Of a DNA stretch of 33,653 nucleotides, positions 32,336 to 33,653 are shown piece after piece; position 1 is the stretch's first letter; every line of letters starts with the position of its first letter. Made by a program: the position numbers and the translations under genes. The stretch lies in NCBI GenBank assembly GCA_003220075.1, contig QHRJ01000004.1, positions 1 through 33,653 on the forward strand, read 5' to 3'. This DNA is from Verrucomicrobiota bacterium (GTDB lineage: Bacteria > Verrucomicrobiota > Verrucomicrobiia > Chthoniobacterales > UBA10450). The notes beneath the pieces were generated by a model. The model did not search any database, was not told the origin of the DNA, and worked only from the letters and a program-made list of their open reading frames with translations.

Positions 32336-32776
32336 AAAGTGCTCGTCATCGCTGACACGCATAATAAATTGCCCCCGATCATCTGTGCGATCGCGCGTGG
32401 CGCGGACGAGATCTGGCATCTGGGCGATGTGTGCGATGAATGGATTGTTGATGAACTGCGCGCTCTCGGTCCGCCGTTGACTCTGGTGCGCGGAAACTGC
32501 GATAGCAATTACACGTGGCCGCTGGTGCGGGATCTAACGAGAAATGGGATCTGGTTCCGCTTGCGACATATACCTCCTTCGCCAAGCCAACCTGTCGATT
32601 GCGAGGTTCTCCTCCATGGCCATACTCATGTGCCGCGCGACGAAACGATCGGCGGCGTGCGGTTTTTAAACCCGGGTTGCGTGACGCGCCCGAATCGCGG
32701 AGCACCGCCGAGCGTCGCCTGGCTCGATGTCAGTGACGACGGTAATTTGACCTGGGAATTGAAATCAATTCGCTGA
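32330..32776 (+). CDS. YfcE/MJ0936-type metallophosphoesterase
   Basis: Predicted small calcineurin-like phosphodiesterase with a two-metal centre. Seen: ADTHN (metal ligands Asp and His, about 8-12), HLGDVCDEW (about 31-39), GNCDSN (about 56-61), HGHTHVPR (about 98-105) and the conserved NPGCVTRPN. This is the YfcE-like order of motifs. 148 residues from the ATG at 32330; the track begins three codons earlier with TTG. Both lie at the end of repeat A6, so the element provides the leader and perhaps the start codon. The 3' end overlaps the convergent winged-helix gene by 12 bp. The natural substrate is unknown. Confidence 0.9.
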   Translation: MTKVLVIADTHNKLPPIICAIARGADEIWHLGDVCDEWIVDELRALGPPLTLVRGNCDSNYTWPLVRDLTRNGIWFRLRHIPPSPSQPVDCEVLLHGHTHVPRDETIGGVRFLNPGCVTRPNRGAPPSVAWLDVSDDGNLTWELKSIR

Positions 32777-33100
32777 ACGTCGTCTGGCCCGATTCGATCG
32801 CCAGTGTCGTAGAACGCGGTGCGCCGGCACTGCGGTCCAATGCGCGCGCGATGTCTTCACCAACTGACGGAAACGCAACGTGGCAAGGGCGCTTTGCACC
32901 GCGCTTTTGGAAAGCCCGGTTTCATCGGCCAACATGCGCAGGCTGGCTTTAACCGGTCGCCAGCGTTGGCGAGCGGCGCGCCCGGAAAGATAAAGATAGA
33001 CGAGGAATGCCGCCGGTTGCTGATCGTGGCCGACAATGTCGCGCATGAGTATGTCCAGAACGTAATCATCGATCGGCACGGTTTGATGGAAGCGCGGCAT
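32765..33100 (-). CDS. Helix-turn-helix (winged-helix) protein
   Basis: A 111-residue predicted DNA-binding protein. Seen: DYVLDILMRDIVGHDQQPAAFLVYLYLS (about 12-39), then a helix-turn-helix with SLRMLADETGLSKSAVQSALATLRFRQLV (about 53-81), the typical spacing of the MarR/GntR-like winged-helix class, followed by a basic C-terminus. The protein is mostly this domain, with no effector domain seen. It could regulate the convergent phosphoesterase or the VOC gene upstream of it, but nothing in the sequence shows this. No clear Shine-Dalgarno before the ATG. Confidence 0.78.
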   Translation of the reverse strand: MPRFHQTVPIDDYVLDILMRDIVGHDQQPAAFLVYLYLSGRAARQRWRPVKASLRMLADETGLSKSAVQSALATLRFRQLVKTSRAHWTAVPAHRVLRHWRSNRARRRSAN

Positions 33101-33312
33101 TTGGGGGGTTGAAAGTTGAGGATCGACTGTTGAAATGAGATAGAGATTACCCTCACCTTAATCCTCTTCCAGTGGAAGAGGAGATTGAAGCGGAAACGGA
33201 GCATCGGCGGGGCTTGGAACCTATCAGCTATACCGATAAACGGACAACACTTTTCGCGCCGGAATCCCCTTCACGCTGGACGCCGGTAAAGTGTGCGTCC
33301 TACGTTTCGGAC
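33101..33312. other. Divergent intergenic region with a short hairpin (partial repeat D2)
   Basis: 212 bp between the winged-helix gene (minus) and the VOC gene (plus). It contains ACCCTCACCTTAATCC followed by a perfect hairpin TCCTCTTCCA-G-TGGAAGAGGA (33162-33182), related to the CCCTCACC element at the end of uvrA. Promoters for both genes should lie here; no clear boxes are seen. Confidence 0.5.
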
Positions 33313-33653
33313 ATGATCAAACAAATAAAATTTGTCAGTTTGCCGGTGGCGGACCAGGACCGCGCACTCGATTTCTACACCGAGAAATTAGGGTTCACCA
33401 TCATCACCGACCAGCCGTTCGACGATAAGCAGCGCTGGATCGAACTGCGCATTCCCAAAGCGGAAACGCGCGTTGTCTTGTTCACCACCGATGAGGACAA
33501 GGACCGCATTGGCACGTTCATGAACCTGTCCTACACCTGCGATGATCTGCAAAAGACCTACGAAGACCTAAAAAAGCGAGGGGTTGAGTTTGAGAACCCG
33601 CCGAAAAAGGAGCATTGGGGTGACTTCGCCATCTTTAAAGACAGCGAAGGAAA
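33313..33653 (+). CDS. VOC family protein (glyoxalase/bleomycin-resistance fold), cut by the window edge
   Basis: The open frame runs off the right end and so is missing from the ORF track. The ATG at 33313 gives MIKQIKFVSLPVADQDRALDFYTEKLGF, the standard opening of vicinal-oxygen-chelate proteins. It continues with RWIELRIP, RVVLFTT, NLSYTCDDLQKTYEDLKKRGVEF and FAIFKDSEG, the expected beta-alpha-beta-beta-beta pattern and the C-terminal D-x-x-G turn. 113 codons are visible. The family includes lyases, dioxygenases and drug-binding proteins; which one cannot be told. The last domain strand lies outside the window. Confidence 0.88.
   Translation, partial: MIKQIKFVSLPVADQDRALDFYTEKLGFTIITDQPFDDKQRWIELRIPKAETRVVLFTTDEDKDRIGTFMNLSYTCDDLQKTYEDLKKRGVEFENPPKKEHWGDFAIFKDSEG

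Overview
The window is a 33.6 kb, GC-rich, densely coded bacterial chromosome segment with ordinary housekeeping genes. No rRNA, tRNA, CRISPR array, transposase or phage gene was seen. The best lineage guess is Verrucomicrobiota, Chthoniobacterales-like soil or freshwater types (inference). The main reasons are a double-length UvrA with four ABC modules, an architecture known from chlamydiae in the same PVC superphylum; the rpmE-prfA-prmC-murA cluster; a GTP-type PEP carboxykinase; and a very high load of short palindromic repeats. Phylum-level placement is moderately confident; genus is not claimed.

Layout. 190-2952 (+): a tightly packed unit of a TonB-like protein, ExbB, ExbD and peptide deformylase. 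3093-5810 (-): MazG, a DUF2270 membrane protein and a rhomboid-like protein with a DUF6576-type tail. 5938-7743 (+): GTP-dependent PEP carboxykinase. 7926-13871 (+): the 1981-residue tandem UvrA. 13940-16511 (+): a circularly permuted ATP-grasp gene broken by an internal deletion and frameshift, its alpha-E partner gene and a small lipoprotein. 16700-17218 (+): SET-domain protein. 17359-21411 (-): a ROK/polyphosphate-glucokinase-like kinase, a double-REC plus DUF4388 regulator and an AMP-dependent synthetase. 21459-25085 (+): rpmE, prfA, prmC, murA. 25347-30617: a DUF4870 membrane protein, a small lipoprotein (-), a family 2 glycosyltransferase, a GlsB/YeaQ-type membrane protein, two conserved hypotheticals and a secreted S9 peptidase. 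30951-33100: a DEAD/DEAH-type helicase (-), a YfcE-like phosphoesterase (+) and a winged-helix protein (-). A VOC-family gene runs off the right edge.

The most striking signal is a set of at least five unrelated-looking families of imperfect or nested palindromes of about 50-125 bp. They lie between genes and also inside genes without breaking the frame: several in uvrA, two in the S9 peptidase and one in the AMP-dependent synthetase, with a weaker candidate in prmC. One family (ends TCATCCCGAGCG / CGCTCGGGATGA) occurs six times: once in frame in uvrA, once in frame on the other strand in the synthetase gene, and four times between genes, where one copy carries the start codon of the phosphoesterase. 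This resembles the protein-invading palindromic elements described in Rickettsia, but in a different lineage and with different sequences. The second notable item is the damaged ATP-grasp gene beside an intact alpha-E partner.
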